Notes: a model not told the origin generated them from the sequence alone. Positions 27,973 through 36,888 are shown, counted from the first letter of the stretch. The stretch: 64,000 nt of DNA from Roseitalea sp. MMSF_3546 (GCF_030732865.1 NZ_JASHKB010000001.1:62001-126000); one strand, 5' to 3'. A program made the numbers and translations.

Positions 27973-28437
27973 ATGGCGCGCTACGTGATCATGCGCGACG
28001 AGCGGACCCAGCCGCGCAGCCGGCCGGCGGTGATCGCCATCCGCGATGGCGGGTCCCTTCTGGCGCTCGCCTTTCCGCTGCTGTGGCTGTTGTGGCACCG
28101 GCTGTGGATCGCCTCCTTGCTGCTGATCGCTGCGAGCCTGGCGCTGGGCTTTTTTTCGAGCGACCCGCAACTTGGGGGTTTCGTGCTGGCGGCGTCGATC
28201 GTCCTGGCCATCCTTGTCGGGCTCGAGGCCCAGGGCTGGCGCGTCGCCAAGGCCCGCCGGCAGGGCTATGCTGTCGTCGACATCATCGAGGCCAGCGACC
28301 GTGCCGAGGCCGAACTGCGCTTTGCCGAGCGGTTCGGCCTTTCCGGTCGCGACAACCGGTCCGATGGCAATCCCGGTCCGTCCGAAGGCGACGTGCCCGA
28401 ATTCCTCTATGAACCGCCGCAAGGGACGAGCCGCTGA
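27973..28437 (+). CDS. DUF2628 membrane protein
   Basis: The 154-residue protein begins [16 protein letters not shown], followed by two or three hydrophobic segments at about residues 28-90. An [15 protein letters not shown] segment and a low-complexity polar tail follow. It matches the DUF2628 layout. A gene of this family is commonly found between hisB and hisH in rhizobia-like genomes, but its link to histidine synthesis is not established. Its stop overlaps the hisH start as TGATG. Confidence 0.82.
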   Translation: MARYVIMRDERTQPRSRPAVIAIRDGGSLLALAFPLLWLLWHRLWIASLLLIAASLALGFFSSDPQLGGFVLAASIVLAILVGLEAQGWRVAKARRQGYAVVDIIEASDRAEAELRFAERFGLSGRDNRSDGNPGPSEGDVPEFLYEPPQGTSR

Positions 28438-29087
28438 TGCGCGTTGTCCTGATCGATTACGGCTCGGGCAATCTGCGCTCGGCGCACAAGGCGTTCGAGC
28501 GCGCCGCGCGCGAGGTCGGCATCGAGGCGAGCGTCGAGGTGACCGCCGATGCCGGTCGCGTTGCGACCGCCGACCGGATCGTGCTGCCCGGTGTCGGCGC
28601 CTATGCCGATTGCCGCGCCGGGCTCGATGCCGTGCCGGGCATGGTCGAGGCGCTGCAAACCGCCGTGCGCGACAAGGGACGGCCGTTTCTGGGCATTTGC
28701 GTCGGCATGCAGCTGATGTCGACGCGCGGGCTCGAAAAGACGGTCACGCCGGGTTTTGGCTGGGTCGGCGGCGATGTCGTCGAGATGACCCCGGCCGACC
28801 CGGCGCTCCGCATCCCGCAGATTGGCTGGAATACGCTCGATGTCAGGCGGCCCCACACTCTGCTGGACGGTATCCGCACCGGCCCCGACGGATATCACGC
28901 CTATTTCGTCCATTCCTATCATCTGGCCGCCGAAGACCCCGATGACGTCGTTGCCACCTGCGACTATGGCGGACCGGTCACCGCGATCGTCGTCCGGGAC
29001 AATATGGCGGGCACGCAGTTCCACCCCGAAAAGAGCCAGACCCTCGGCCTGGCCCTGATCGCCAATTTTCTCAAATGGGCGCCTTAA
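28437..29087 (+). CDS. hisH: Imidazole glycerol phosphate synthase, glutaminase subunit HisH
   Basis: The product releases ammonia from glutamine and channels it to HisF. The 216-residue class I amidotransferase begins [13 protein letters not shown]. It has the oxyanion region VLPGVGAY, the nucleophile Cys in [15 protein letters not shown], and the His-Glu pair in TQFHPEKSQ. Its stop codon is interleaved with that of the small opposing gene (TTAA at 29084-29087). In most relatives hisA follows directly; here more than 500 bases of other material intervene. Confidence 0.97.
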   Translation: MRVVLIDYGSGNLRSAHKAFERAAREVGIEASVEVTADAGRVATADRIVLPGVGAYADCRAGLDAVPGMVEALQTAVRDKGRPFLGICVGMQLMSTRGLEKTVTPGFGWVGGDVVEMTPADPALRIPQIGWNTLDVRRPHTLLDGIRTGPDGYHAYFVHSYHLAAEDPDDVVATCDYGGPVTAIVVRDNMAGTQFHPEKSQTLGLALIANFLKWAP

Positions 29088-29365
29088 AGTCCGGGTAGCA
29101 TCGGGTTCTCGGACCCCTTTTGTTTGCGTTCAAAACGACGTCGATGAACATCAAATCGCCCGGCCGATTCTTCATTCGGGAACAGCTTTTCGAACAAGCG
29201 AATTGCTAGAGTGCGGCTGCCCTTATGGGTCCGTTCTTCCCAAACGTCGTACAGTCGGCGAGGATCAACGTCGAAGCGACTCTGGATATCGCGCACTTTC
29301 CAGCCAACCGCACGTAGTACCCACGTCTTGATGGCCTCAGATTTCGTCAGTTTACCGTTAGGCAT
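29084..29365 (-). CDS. Small putative HTH protein inserted in the his cluster
   Basis: The 93-residue basic protein opposes the his genes. I do not recognise the family. Residues about 5-45 ([18 protein letters not shown], then [21 protein letters not shown]) look like a helix-turn-helix of the resolvase or sigma-like type. A basic region with [14 protein letters not shown] follows. The ATG at 29365 has AAGGA six bases upstream, a convincing ribosome site; the frame is open 22 codons further. The DNA is visibly more AT-rich than its neighbours, which suggests acquisition. It may act on the inverted repeats before hisA, but that is speculation. Confidence 0.6.
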   Translation of the reverse strand: MPNGKLTKSEAIKTWVLRAVGWKVRDIQSRFDVDPRRLYDVWEERTHKGSRTLAIRLFEKLFPNEESAGRFDVHRRRFERKQKGSENPMLPGL

Positions 29366-29409
29366 AGCAATTCCTTTCTGCCTAGCGGGCCGATTTGCCT
29401 TTTTGGGGA

Positions 29410-29519
29410 CTTGCGCTTCGCCTGCGAACATGCAGGGATGCGCAAGCCATTTCTAGGAGGCTCGCTGGGCCCGTGTTCAGCGAGAGAAGGCCGGGGGTCC
29501 ATCCCGGCTTTCTCATTTT
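29410..29519 (+). ncRNA. Candidate structured RNA upstream of hisA
   Basis: Three consecutive hairpins can form. The first is CTTGCGC (29410-29416) with GCGCAAG (29440-29446), enclosing CCTGC (29421-29425) with GCAGG (29432-29436). The second is CTCGCTG (29461-29467) with CAGCGAG (29478-29484). The third is a terminator-like stem at 29484-29514 followed by ATTTTC. There is no reading frame with good start signals on this strand. It could be a small RNA, a structured leader of the opposing gene read on the other strand, or the remnant of a mobile element. No known RNA family was recognised. Confidence 0.4.
29484..29519 (+). terminator. Intrinsic terminator between hisH and hisA
   Basis: GAGAAGGCCGGG (29484-29495) pairs with CCCGGCTTTCTC (29503-29514) over 12 bp with one G-U pair and a 7-base loop. 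ATTTT follows. It should stop transcription coming from hisB-hisH, so hisA needs its own promoter. Confidence 0.7.
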
Positions 29520-29541
29520 CATAGAAGGCGACTCGTTTAGG

Positions 29542-29607
29542 TTGTGCAAGCGCCTCATGAACACATATACAGTGTTTCCATTTTGTTCAAACACTAAATC
29601 TAGTGTT
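29542..29607 (+). promoter_or_regulatory. Promoter with repeated inverted repeats before hisA
   Basis: TTGTGC (29542-29547) and TATACA (29566-29571) with an 18-base spacer look like a sigma-70-type promoter. AACACATATACAGTGTT (29560-29576) overlaps the -10 as an inverted repeat with AACAC/GTGTT arms. A second one, AACACTA-AATC-TAGTGTT (29590-29607), lies downstream. Such paired arms suggest a repressor operator. The segment is AT-rich relative to the flanks and ends 11 bases before hisA. Confidence 0.5.
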
Positions 29608-29618
29608 AACGGCGCCCC

Positions 29619-30383
29619 ATGAAGCCGAAAATTCTCTTCCCCGCCATCGATCTCAAGGATGGCCAATGCGTCCGGCTCAAGCTCGGCGACATGGAGCAGG
29701 CCACGATCTACAACGAGGACCCGGCCGCGCAGGCGAAGACCTTCGAGGACGAAGGCTTCGGATGGCTGCACGTGGTCGACCTCAACGGCGCTTTCGAGGG
29801 TGAAAGCGTCAATGGCGCTGCGGTCGATGCGATCCTGAAGGCGACGAAAAACCCGGTCCAGCTTGGCGGCGGCAACCGCACCATGGCCGATATCGAGGGC
29901 TGGCTCGACAAGGGCCTGGCGCGCGTGATCCTCGGCACGGCGGCGGTACGCGATCCCGACCTGGTGCGGCAGGCCTGCAAGGCGTTCCCCGGCAAGGTCG
30001 CCGTCGGCATCGACGCGCGCGGCGGCAAGGTTGCGGTCGAGGGCTGGGCCGCCACGTCCGAGCTCGACGCCATCGAGTTGGCCCGGCGTTTCGAGGGCGC
30101 GGGTGTGGCCGCCATCGTCTTCACCGACATCGACCGGGACGGCGTGCTGTCGGGCATCAATTGGGATGCGACCATCGATCTGGCCGATGCGGTCTCGATC
30201 CCGGTGATCGCATCGGGCGGGCTCGCCTCGCTCGCCGATGTCGTCCGCATGGTCATGCCCGATGCCGAACGGCTCGAGGGCGCCATTTCCGGCCGTGCGC
30301 TCTATGACGGGCGCATCGACCCGCAGATCGCGCTGGGCGTGCTCAACGGCATCCTGCCGCCGGACGAGGGCTTGTTCACGTGA
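29619..30383 (+). CDS. hisA: Phosphoribosylformimino-AICAR-ribotide isomerase
   Basis: The product isomerises ProFAR to PRFAR in histidine synthesis. The 254-residue TIM barrel has [14 protein letters not shown] at the start with the catalytic Asp, [34 protein letters not shown] and FTDIDRDG with the second catalytic Asp. [10 protein letters not shown] and [11 protein letters not shown] complete the barrel. No clear Shine-Dalgarno sequence precedes the ATG. Two Uma2-family genes follow in the same direction before hisF. Confidence 0.97.
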   Translation: MKPKILFPAIDLKDGQCVRLKLGDMEQATIYNEDPAAQAKTFEDEGFGWLHVVDLNGAFEGESVNGAAVDAILKATKNPVQLGGGNRTMADIEGWLDKGLARVILGTAAVRDPDLVRQACKAFPGKVAVGIDARGGKVAVEGWAATSELDAIELARRFEGAGVAAIVFTDIDRDGVLSGINWDATIDLADAVSIPVIASGGLASLADVVRMVMPDAERLEGAISGRALYDGRIDPQIALGVLNGILPPDEGLFT

Positions 30384-30410
30384 ACGCGCACGCCGTGCTA
30401 TGATCGCGCC

Positions 30411-30980
30411 ATGAACATCCAGGACAAATGGCCGACGACCCCCGACGAATTCCTGCGCTGGAACCAAGGGCGCGAGGGCAAGCGTGAATTCGTGCACGGG
30501 AGGGTGGTCGAATTGATGATCAATGTGACGCGCAATCACGCCAATCTGGCGAACAGGCTGCTCTTTGCCCTGACCAGCCAGCTTGGAACCGACCAGTACA
30601 TGATCGGCTCGGCCGACTTCGGCGTTCGGACGGCAAGCGGCATTCGCTTCCCCGACGTGATCGTCGAGGCGGCTGGCGGCGACGGCAAGGCGCTGGCCAC
30701 CGCCGAACCCCTGCTTGTCGCCGAGATCCTGTCGCCGGCGTCGATGCGCGACGATTTCGGGCCGAAGGCCGACGAATATCTCGCCATTGCCTCGCTCGAA
30801 CACTATCTGGTGATTGCCCAGGACACCCCGCGCATCTGGCTTTGGGCGCGCGATGACGAGGGTCGGTTCGGCGAGCCGGTCATCTGCGACGATCCGAAAA
30901 CGCCCGTGGAACTCGACGGCCTGGGCGTCGGCCTCGACCTCGCCGCGCTCTACAAGGGCATAGCGGAGACGCAAGGGTGA
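30411..30980 (+). CDS. Uma2-family putative endonuclease, copy 1
   Basis: The 189-residue protein has a PD-(D/E)XK restriction-endonuclease-like fold (Uma2, formerly DUF820). Motifs are the N-terminal TPDEFLRWNQGREGKREFVHG, the acidic FPDVIVE strand, [11 protein letters not shown], and [17 protein letters not shown]. The biological role of the family is unknown; copies are often in multi-gene sets. It overlaps copy 2 by four bases. Its 3' half is nearly identical in DNA to copy 2, while the 5' half has diverged. It lies inside the his cluster between hisA and hisF. Confidence 0.86.
   Translation: MNIQDKWPTTPDEFLRWNQGREGKREFVHGRVVELMINVTRNHANLANRLLFALTSQLGTDQYMIGSADFGVRTASGIRFPDVIVEAAGGDGKALATAEPLLVAEILSPASMRDDFGPKADEYLAIASLEHYLVIAQDTPRIWLWARDDEGRFGEPVICDDPKTPVELDGLGVGLDLAALYKGIAETQG
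30693..30954 (+). repeat. Near-identical direct repeat, unit A
   Basis: This 262-bp stretch in the 3' half of Uma2 copy 1 matches 31256-31517 at a constant offset of 563 bp. I count about nine differences by eye, roughly 97 percent identity. Sequence on both sides is much less alike. Confidence 0.88.
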
Positions 30981-31543
30981 ACCTTCAGTTCCGACATCCG
31001 ACCAATGCCGACGAGTTCCTGCGCTGGAACCACGAACGCGAAGGCAGGCGCGAATTCGTGCAGGGGAAGGTGGTGGAGATGATGATCAACGTCACCGAAC
31101 GCCACTACTGGCTGGCGGTACGCCTGCAGCGACAGATCGTCGACCAGATCGGGCTCGACGAATACATTGTCGGCTCGTCCGATTTCGGCGTCCGGGCCGG
31201 CAACAGCGTCCGCTATCCCGACGTCATGGTCCACCGTCCCTCGCAGGCCGCCGGGCTGGCGACCGCCGAACCCCTGCTTGTCGCCGAGATCCTGTCCCCG
31301 GCGTCGATGCGCGACGACTTCGGGCCGAAGGCCGACGAATATCTCGCCATTGCCTCGCTCAAACACTATCTGGTGATCGCCCAGGACACCCCGCGCATCT
31401 GGCTTTGGGCGCGCGATGACGAGGGTCGGTTCGGCGACCCGGTCATCTGCGACGATCCGAAAACGCCCGTGGAACTTGACGGCCTGGGCATCGGCCTCGA
31501 CCTGGCCGCGCTCTACAGGGGAATTGCGGATGTGACGTCATGA
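30977..31543 (+). CDS. Uma2-family putative endonuclease, copy 2
   Basis: The 188-residue paralogue of the preceding gene has the same motif order: [54 protein letters not shown]. It starts with GTG at 30977, overlapping the copy 1 stop as GTGA. Its stop overlaps the hisF start as ATGA, so it is fully embedded in the operon. Its first 90 or so codons differ clearly from copy 1 while the rest is almost the same, which points to gene conversion. Confidence 0.86.
   Translation: MNLQFRHPTNADEFLRWNHEREGRREFVQGKVVEMMINVTERHYWLAVRLQRQIVDQIGLDEYIVGSSDFGVRAGNSVRYPDVMVHRPSQAAGLATAEPLLVAEILSPASMRDDFGPKADEYLAIASLKHYLVIAQDTPRIWLWARDDEGRFGDPVICDDPKTPVELDGLGIGLDLAALYRGIADVTS
31256..31517 (+). repeat. Near-identical direct repeat, unit B
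   Basis: This is the partner of 30693-30954, lying in the 3' half of Uma2 copy 2. The match breaks off just before the ends of both genes. Confidence 0.88.
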
Positions 31544-32325
31544 CGATGAAGGCCCGCGTCATTCCCTGCCTCGACGTCAAGGACGGCCGCGTCGTCAAGG
31601 GCGTCAACTTCGTCGATCTGATCGATGCCGGCGATCCGGTCGAGGCGGCCCGCGCCTATGATGCGGCGGGCGCGGACGAGTTGTGCTTTCTCGATATCAC
31701 CGCCTCGTCGGACGACCGCGAGACGATCTTCGATGTCGTCGCGCGCACGGCCGAGCACTGTTTCATGCCGCTGACGGTCGGCGGCGGTGTGCGCACCATC
31801 GAGGACATCCGCAAGCTTCTTCTGGCCGGCGCCGACAAGGTCTCGATCAACACCGCGGCGGTGAAGACACCGCAATTCGTGGCCGAGGCGGCCGACAAGT
31901 TCGGCAATCAGTGCATCGTCGTCGCCATCGACGCCAAGAAGGTGTCCGCCGAGGGCGAGCCGGATCGCTGGGAGATCTTCACCCATGGCGGCCGTACGCC
32001 GACAGGCATCGATGCCGTCGCGTTCGCCAGGAAGGTCGTCGATCTGGGCGGCGGCGAGATTCTGCTGACGTCCATGGACCGGGACGGCACCAAGGCCGGT
32101 TTCGACATCGCGCTCACCCGCGCCGTTGCCGATGCGGTTCGCGTGCCGGTCATCGCCTCGGGCGGCGTGGGCACCCTCGACCATCTCGTCGAGGGGGTGC
32201 GCGACGGTCATGCGACCGGCGTACTTGCCGCCTCGATCTTCCATTTCGGCACGCATACCATCGCCCAGGCCAAGGCGCATATGGCGCGGGCCGGCCTTGC
32301 GGTCCGGCTCGATCCGGCGGCATAA
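31540..32325 (+). CDS. hisF: Imidazole glycerol phosphate synthase, cyclase subunit HisF
   Basis: The product uses ammonia from HisH to turn PRFAR into imidazole glycerol phosphate and AICAR. The 261-residue TIM barrel has [19 protein letters not shown] with catalytic Asp, [51 protein letters not shown] with the second catalytic Asp, and VIASGGVG. Its ATG overlaps the preceding Uma2 stop. Confidence 0.98.
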   Translation: MTMKARVIPCLDVKDGRVVKGVNFVDLIDAGDPVEAARAYDAAGADELCFLDITASSDDRETIFDVVARTAEHCFMPLTVGGGVRTIEDIRKLLLAGADKVSINTAAVKTPQFVAEAADKFGNQCIVVAIDAKKVSAEGEPDRWEIFTHGGRTPTGIDAVAFARKVVDLGGGEILLTSMDRDGTKAGFDIALTRAVADAVRVPVIASGGVGTLDHLVEGVRDGHATGVLAASIFHFGTHTIAQAKAHMARAGLAVRLDPAA

Positions 32326-32331
32326 GGCGCC

Positions 32332-32652
32332 ATGACCCGGTTTTCCCTGCATGACCTCGAAGCGGCCATCGCCGAGCGCGCAAGCGCCGACCCCGCCCAA
32401 TCCTGGACCGCCAGGCTGATCGCCGCCGGACCGGAAAAGGCGACCCGGAAACTCGGCGAGGAGGCGATCGAGACCGTGATCGCCGCGCTTGGCGAGGATC
32501 GGCAGGCGCTCGTCGCCGAGAGCGCCGACCTTCTCTACCACTGGCTGGTCGTGTGCCGGCTGCGCGGCGTCGGGCTCGACGAGGTGCTGGCCGAACTGGA
32601 ACGCCGCTCCGCCCAAAGTGGTCTTGCGGAAAAGGCCTCGCGCACCGCATAA
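32332..32652 (+). CDS. hisE: Phosphoribosyl-ATP pyrophosphatase
   Basis: The product hydrolyses PR-ATP to PR-AMP, the second step of histidine synthesis. The 106-residue protein is the stand-alone form, not fused to HisI. Family marks are [30 protein letters not shown] with the metal-binding Glu residues, and [11 protein letters not shown]. It is six bases after hisF, with AAGGCGCC before the ATG, and is followed by coaA. Confidence 0.95.
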   Translation: MTRFSLHDLEAAIAERASADPAQSWTARLIAAGPEKATRKLGEEAIETVIAALGEDRQALVAESADLLYHWLVVCRLRGVGLDEVLAELERRSAQSGLAEKASRTA

Positions 32653-32686
32653 GGCGGGGCAGTTCCGCCGACCGATCGCATCGACC

Positions 32687-33724
32687 ATGGACCGGACAGC
32701 CGACAACGCCGCAACGACCGAATTGGAGCCGGACAGCCTTGAGATGTTCGCCGACGGTCTGACCACAATCGACCAGCTCGCCGGCGGCGAGGTGTCTCCC
32801 TATCGCCATTTCACGGCCGAGCGCTGGGCCGAGTTCCGTGCCGACACGCCGCTGACGCTCAGCGCCGAGGAGGTCGAACGCCTGCGTTCGCTGAACGACC
32901 CCGTCGATCTCGACGAGGTCCGGCGCATCTATCTGTCGATCTCCCGGCTGTTGTCGGCCCATGTCGAGGCTTCGCAGGGGCTGTTCCAGCAGCGCAAGCG
33001 CTTCCTGAACTTCCCCGACGCCATCAAGACGCCCTTCATCATCGGCATTGCCGGTTCGGTGGCGGTCGGCAAGTCGACCACGGCACGCATCCTCACCGAA
33101 CTGCTGGCGCGCTGGCCGTCCAGCCCCAAGGTCGACCTGGTGACGACGGACGGCTTCCTGTTGCCGAACGCGCAATTGCGCGCCCGCGGCCTGATGGAGC
33201 GCAAGGGCTTTCCCGAAAGCTATGATGTCGCCGCGATCCTGCGCTTTCTGTCGGCGATCAAGGCAGGCGAGGGCAAGGTCTCGGCGCCGCTCTACTCGCA
33301 TCTGACCTATGATGTGCTGCCGGGCCGCTACCAGACCATCGACCGGCCGGATATCCTGATCTTCGAGGGCATCAACGTGCTTCAGGTCCGCGACCTGCCC
33401 GAGGACGGCCGCACCATTCCGTTCGTGTCCGACTTCTTCGATTTCTCGATCTATATCGATGCCGATGACGGGCTGATCCGCGACTGGTTCCTTGAGCGCT
33501 TCATGCGCCTGCGCGAGACGGCATTCCGCGACCCCAAATCCTTCTTCCATCGCTATTCGCAGCTTTCCACCGATGCCGCCCGCGCGATCGCCGAGGGGCT
33601 CTGGGTCAACATCAACCTGAAGAATCTGCGCGAGAACATCCTACCCACGCGCCCGCGCGCCGATCTGATCCTGCGCAAGGGCTCCGATCATCTGGTCGAA
33701 TCGGTGCTGCTCAGGAAGCTGTGA
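32687..33724 (+). CDS. coaA: Pantothenate kinase, type I
   Basis: The product phosphorylates pantothenate, the first step of coenzyme A synthesis. The 345-residue protein has the P-loop [15 protein letters not shown] at about residue 117, [13 protein letters not shown], the RKGFPESYD region and [43 protein letters not shown] completes the fold. About 20 N-terminal residues precede the usual start, and an in-frame Met lies near residue 20. The hisE-coaA order is typical of rhizobia. Confidence 0.95.
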   Translation: MDRTADNAATTELEPDSLEMFADGLTTIDQLAGGEVSPYRHFTAERWAEFRADTPLTLSAEEVERLRSLNDPVDLDEVRRIYLSISRLLSAHVEASQGLFQQRKRFLNFPDAIKTPFIIGIAGSVAVGKSTTARILTELLARWPSSPKVDLVTTDGFLLPNAQLRARGLMERKGFPESYDVAAILRFLSAIKAGEGKVSAPLYSHLTYDVLPGRYQTIDRPDILIFEGINVLQVRDLPEDGRTIPFVSDFFDFSIYIDADDGLIRDWFLERFMRLRETAFRDPKSFFHRYSQLSTDAARAIAEGLWVNINLKNLRENILPTRPRADLILRKGSDHLVESVLLRKL

Positions 33725-33741
33725 GGTTGCCCCACCGTCAT

Positions 33742-33764
33742 CCCTTCCGCCGGCTTGGGAAGGG
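33742..33764. repeat. Hairpin-forming intergenic repeat
   Basis: CCCTTCC (33742-33748) pairs with GGAAGGG (33758-33764) across a 9-base loop, within a CACCGTCATCCC...GTGAAGGATG context. It resembles a degenerate dispersed repeat. It sits between the convergent coaA and alkB, so it may also end transcription in both directions. There is no T-run. Confidence 0.45.
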
Positions 33765-33800
33765 TGAAGGATGCCGGCAGCATGAGCCATTCGAGACGGA

Positions 33801-34430
33801 TCAGGGCGCCGTCACCCGCCGAAGCGTCAGATTGATGCGGCCGGGCTGCTTCAGCAGCATCGAGGTGCCAGCGTCGATCCGGTCGACGCCGTGATAGGCG
33901 AGCCGCGAGGCGCCGCCCAGCACCAGCACGTCACCCGATTGCAGCCGCAGCGAGATGGTCTTGCCGCCGCGCTTGCTGCCGCCGATGCGGAACCGGCAGT
34001 CATCGCCCAGCGAGACCGACACCACCGGCGCGTCGAAGTCGTCTTCGTCGCGATCCTGGTGCAGGCCCATCCTGGCGTCCGGCGCATAGAAATTGATCAG
34101 GCAGGCTTCGGGCGCGTGCGGATAGCCGGCGAACCGGTCCCAGAGCGCGACCACGCTGTCCGGCATGGGCGGCCATGGCGCGCCCGTCACCGGATGGGTC
34201 GGCTGGTAGCGATAGCCGCCCAGCTTGTCGGTCAGCCAGCCGAGCGCGCCGCAATTGGTCATCTTCACGCTCATCGGCTTGCCGGTGCGCGGCATGACCG
34301 GCACGAACAGCGGCGCCTTGCCGACCACGGCACGGATATCGGCCAGCAGCGCCCGCTGTTCATCGGCGTCCAGCGCGGCGGGCAGATGCTGCACGCCTTC
34401 GGGCAGGGATGCCATGGGGTCGGTCCGCAT
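33801..34430 (-). CDS. alkB: Alpha-ketoglutarate-dependent dioxygenase AlkB
   Basis: The product removes methyl groups from 1-methyladenine and 3-methylcytosine in DNA, using Fe(II) and 2-oxoglutarate. The 209-residue protein has CLINFYAPDARMGLHQDRDE with the HxD iron motif, VSVSLGDDCRFRIGG, LVLGGASRLAYHGVDRI with the third iron His, and RINLTLRRV with the 2-oxoglutarate Arg. The ATG at 34430 is used. A TTG at 34454 would overlap the cydB stop as TTGA, and an ATG at 34415 is also possible. It is the last gene of the cydA-cydB-alkB direction. Confidence 0.93.
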   Translation of the reverse strand: MRTDPMASLPEGVQHLPAALDADEQRALLADIRAVVGKAPLFVPVMPRTGKPMSVKMTNCGALGWLTDKLGGYRYQPTHPVTGAPWPPMPDSVVALWDRFAGYPHAPEACLINFYAPDARMGLHQDRDEDDFDAPVVSVSLGDDCRFRIGGSKRGGKTISLRLQSGDVLVLGGASRLAYHGVDRIDAGTSMLLKQPGRINLTLRRVTAP

Positions 34431-34450
34431 GCGGATCGGCGATCCTTCGG

Positions 34451-35458
34451 TCAATCGTAGCGCAACTCGGTCGCCTTGCCGCCAAACACACGGTAGGCAA
34501 ACACCGAATAGCCGGCGATCACCGGCAACACCACCAGCGTGCCCGCCAGAATGATGATCAGGCTTTCGGGCGCGGCCGACGCCTCGTAGATCGTCAACCG
34601 GTCGGGAACGACATAGGGATAGAACGAATAGGCGAGCCCGGCAAATCCGAGCGCCAGGATCGCCGTCATGGCGATGAACGGCACGAGCGAGAACCGGTCA
34701 TTGCGGTCTGGCAGATAGGCAAGCTGCCAGAACAGGAAGCCGAACAGAAAGCCCGCCATCAGCGGCAGGGGCGCCAGGAACACGATCTCGGGCACCGAGA
34801 ACCACTTGTCGAAGATGCGCGCGCTGGCAAGCGGCGTTGCAAGCGAAATGGCGAGCATGCCGATCATGGTGAACAGCAGCGCCCGCTGCATCCAGCCGAC
34901 CGCGCGCTTTTGCAGATCGCCCTCGGTCTTGTAGATCAGCCAGGCCGCGCCGGTGGCGGCATAGGTGGCGGTCAGGCACAGCGCGACCACGAGCCCGAAC
35001 TGAACGCCGATCATGTCGCCGCGCAGGCCGAGCACATAGGCGCCGAGCATGTAGCCCTGGGCAAGTGCGGTCACCAGCGAGCCGCCGAAGAACACCCGGT
35101 TCCACAGCCATTTCTCGTCGGCATTCGCCTTGGCGCGGAATTCGAAGGCGATGCCGCGGGCGATCAGCCCGATCAGCATGACCGCCACGGGCAGATAGAG
35201 CGCCGTCAGGATCACGCCATGGGCGATCGGAAAGGCGACGAGCAGGATGCCGATCGCCAGCACCAGCCAGGTCTCGTTGGCATCCCAGAACGGGCCGATC
35301 GAGGCGATCATCCGGTCGCGATCCTCGACAGGCGCGACCGCGAACAGGATGCCCACGCCCAGATCGAAGCCATCCAGGATGACATAGACCAGGATCGAAA
35401 TGCCCATCAGCACGGCAAAGATCACCGGCAGATGCGGGTATATGAGGGACACGTCCAT
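34451..35458 (-). CDS. cydB: Cytochrome bd ubiquinol oxidase subunit II
   Basis: The product is the second subunit of the bd-type quinol oxidase in the inner membrane. The 335-residue protein has about eight or nine membrane helices. It begins LPVIFAVLMGISILVYVILDGFDLGVGILF, then has GPFWDANETWLVLAIGILLVAFP and IARGIAFEFRAKA, all typical of CydB/CioB. The ATG at 35458 is five bases after the cydA stop, with GGAG nine bases before it. Confidence 0.95.
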   Translation of the reverse strand: MDVSLIYPHLPVIFAVLMGISILVYVILDGFDLGVGILFAVAPVEDRDRMIASIGPFWDANETWLVLAIGILLVAFPIAHGVILTALYLPVAVMLIGLIARGIAFEFRAKANADEKWLWNRVFFGGSLVTALAQGYMLGAYVLGLRGDMIGVQFGLVVALCLTATYAATGAAWLIYKTEGDLQKRAVGWMQRALLFTMIGMLAISLATPLASARIFDKWFSVPEIVFLAPLPLMAGFLFGFLFWQLAYLPDRNDRFSLVPFIAMTAILALGFAGLAYSFYPYVVPDRLTIYEASAAPESLIIILAGTLVVLPVIAGYSVFAYRVFGGKATELRYD

Positions 35459-35463
35459 GATAC

Positions 35464-36888
35464 CTACTCCGCTACCACGGGCATGGCGTCCCGACCGCCG
35501 GGAATGGCGGTGCCGCCCGCCGGATCGGGTTCGGGCCTGTCGGACCCGCCGGCCTTCGCCGCCTTGCTGGCAAGGCGCACGATCACGAAGGCGTAGGCGC
35601 CAAGCAGCAGGACATAGACCGCCAGATAGGCGAGCAGGGTCGACATCACCATGCCGCCTGCGACGGGGCCGAGCGCGTCGCTTGTCGTCATCACGCCCGT
35701 CACCAGCCAGGGCTGGCGGCCGATCTCGGTGACATACCAGCCGGCGATGGTGGCGACCCAGCCCGACAGGGCCATCGGCACGAAGGCCATGGCCAGCCAG
35801 CGCGGCAGCGCATCGTCGCTCGCCCGACGCCGCCAAAGGTACCACGCGCCGACCCAGCTTGCCGCCAGCATCAGCACGCCGATGCCGACCATGATGCGGA
35901 AGGCGAAGAAGACCGGCACCACCGGCGGGTGCTTCACCGTGCCGTCCTCCAGCACGAAATCGTTCAGCCCCGGCACCTCGCCGTCCCAGGAATGGGTCAG
36001 AATCAGACTGGCCAGGCCCGGAATACCGAGCTCCAGGCGGTTCTCGCGCGCCTGCTCGTCCGGCAGGGCGAACACGATCAGCGGCGCGCCGCTCTTGGTT
36101 TCCCAATGCCCTTCCATGGCGGCGACCTTGGCCGGCTGGTGCTCGAGCGTGTTCAGCCCGTGCAGGTCGCCCGCGAAAATCTGGATCGGGATCAGGACCG
36201 CGCCCAGAACGATGCCAGTGTTCAGCGCCTTGCGCATGGCCGCCGAGCGATCGCCCAGCAGGTAGCGCAGCGCCGAAATGCCCGCGATGAGGAAGGCCAC
36301 CGTCAGACCCGAGGCAAGCAGCATGTGCGCGAGCCGGTAGGGCATGGAAGGGTTGAAGACGATCGCCCACCAGTCGGTGGCGTGCGCGACGCCCTCGCGC
36401 ATCTCGAACCCGGCCGGCGTATGCATCCACGAGTTCAGCACCAGGATCCAGAAGGCGCTCATCGTGGTGCCGAAGGCGACCAGGAAAGTCGCCAGCGTAT
36501 GCACCCGGTTCGACACGCGCCTGAAGCCGAACAGCATGATGCCGACGAAAACCGCCTCCAGGAAGAACGCGGTCAGCACCTCATAGGCGAGCAGCGGACC
36601 GGCGACATTGCCGACGGTCTCCATGAAGCCCGGCCAGTTGGTGCCGAACTGGAAGCTCATGGTGATGCCGGAGACCACGCCCATCGCAAAGGACAGGGCA
36701 AAGATCTTCACCCAGAAGAAATAGGCCTGCATCCACGCTTCATCGCCCGAGCGGCTGTAGCGCAGCTTGAAATACAGCAGCACCCACCCCAGCGCGATCG
36801 TGATCGTCGGGAACAGGATATGGAAGGTGATGTTCGCCGCGAACTGGATGCGCGACAGGATGAAGGGATCGAAGACGGATTCTGCCAT
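35464..36888 (-). CDS. cydA: Cytochrome bd ubiquinol oxidase subunit I
   Basis: The product oxidises quinol and reduces oxygen to water at three haems in the inner membrane. The 474-residue protein has the axial His 23 in IQFAANITFHILFP, GRxW-type helices, the Q-loop with LNTLEHQPAKVAAMEGHW, and GWYVTEIGRQPWLV. It has the short Q-loop, which fits the cyanide-insensitive (CioA-like) group. The ATG at 36888 has AAGG upstream. No FNR box (TTGAT-N4-ATCAA) was seen just upstream. Confidence 0.95.
   Translation of the reverse strand: MAESVFDPFILSRIQFAANITFHILFPTITIALGWVLLYFKLRYSRSGDEAWMQAYFFWVKIFALSFAMGVVSGITMSFQFGTNWPGFMETVGNVAGPLLAYEVLTAFFLEAVFVGIMLFGFRRVSNRVHTLATFLVAFGTTMSAFWILVLNSWMHTPAGFEMREGVAHATDWWAIVFNPSMPYRLAHMLLASGLTVAFLIAGISALRYLLGDRSAAMRKALNTGIVLGAVLIPIQIFAGDLHGLNTLEHQPAKVAAMEGHWETKSGAPLIVFALPDEQARENRLELGIPGLASLILTHSWDGEVPGLNDFVLEDGTVKHPPVVPVFFAFRIMVGIGVLMLAASWVGAWYLWRRRASDDALPRWLAMAFVPMALSGWVATIAGWYVTEIGRQPWLVTGVMTTSDALGPVAGGMVMSTLLAYLAVYVLLLGAYAFVIVRLASKAAKAGGSDRPEPDPAGGTAIPGGRDAMPVVAE

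Noticed and set aside
30374-30385. GTTCACGTGAAC palindrome at the hisA stop, resembling parS
   Set aside because: Aligned on its centre it matches the 16-bp parS consensus at only 11 positions, and the outer bases that ParB reads are wrong. It is far from the parS cluster and partly fixed by the hisA coding end.
29382-30974. A 530-codon open frame antisense to hisA and Uma2 copy 1
   Set aside because: It mirrors well-supported genes. The matching part of Uma2 copy 2 gives a similar mirror frame simply because the DNA is duplicated.
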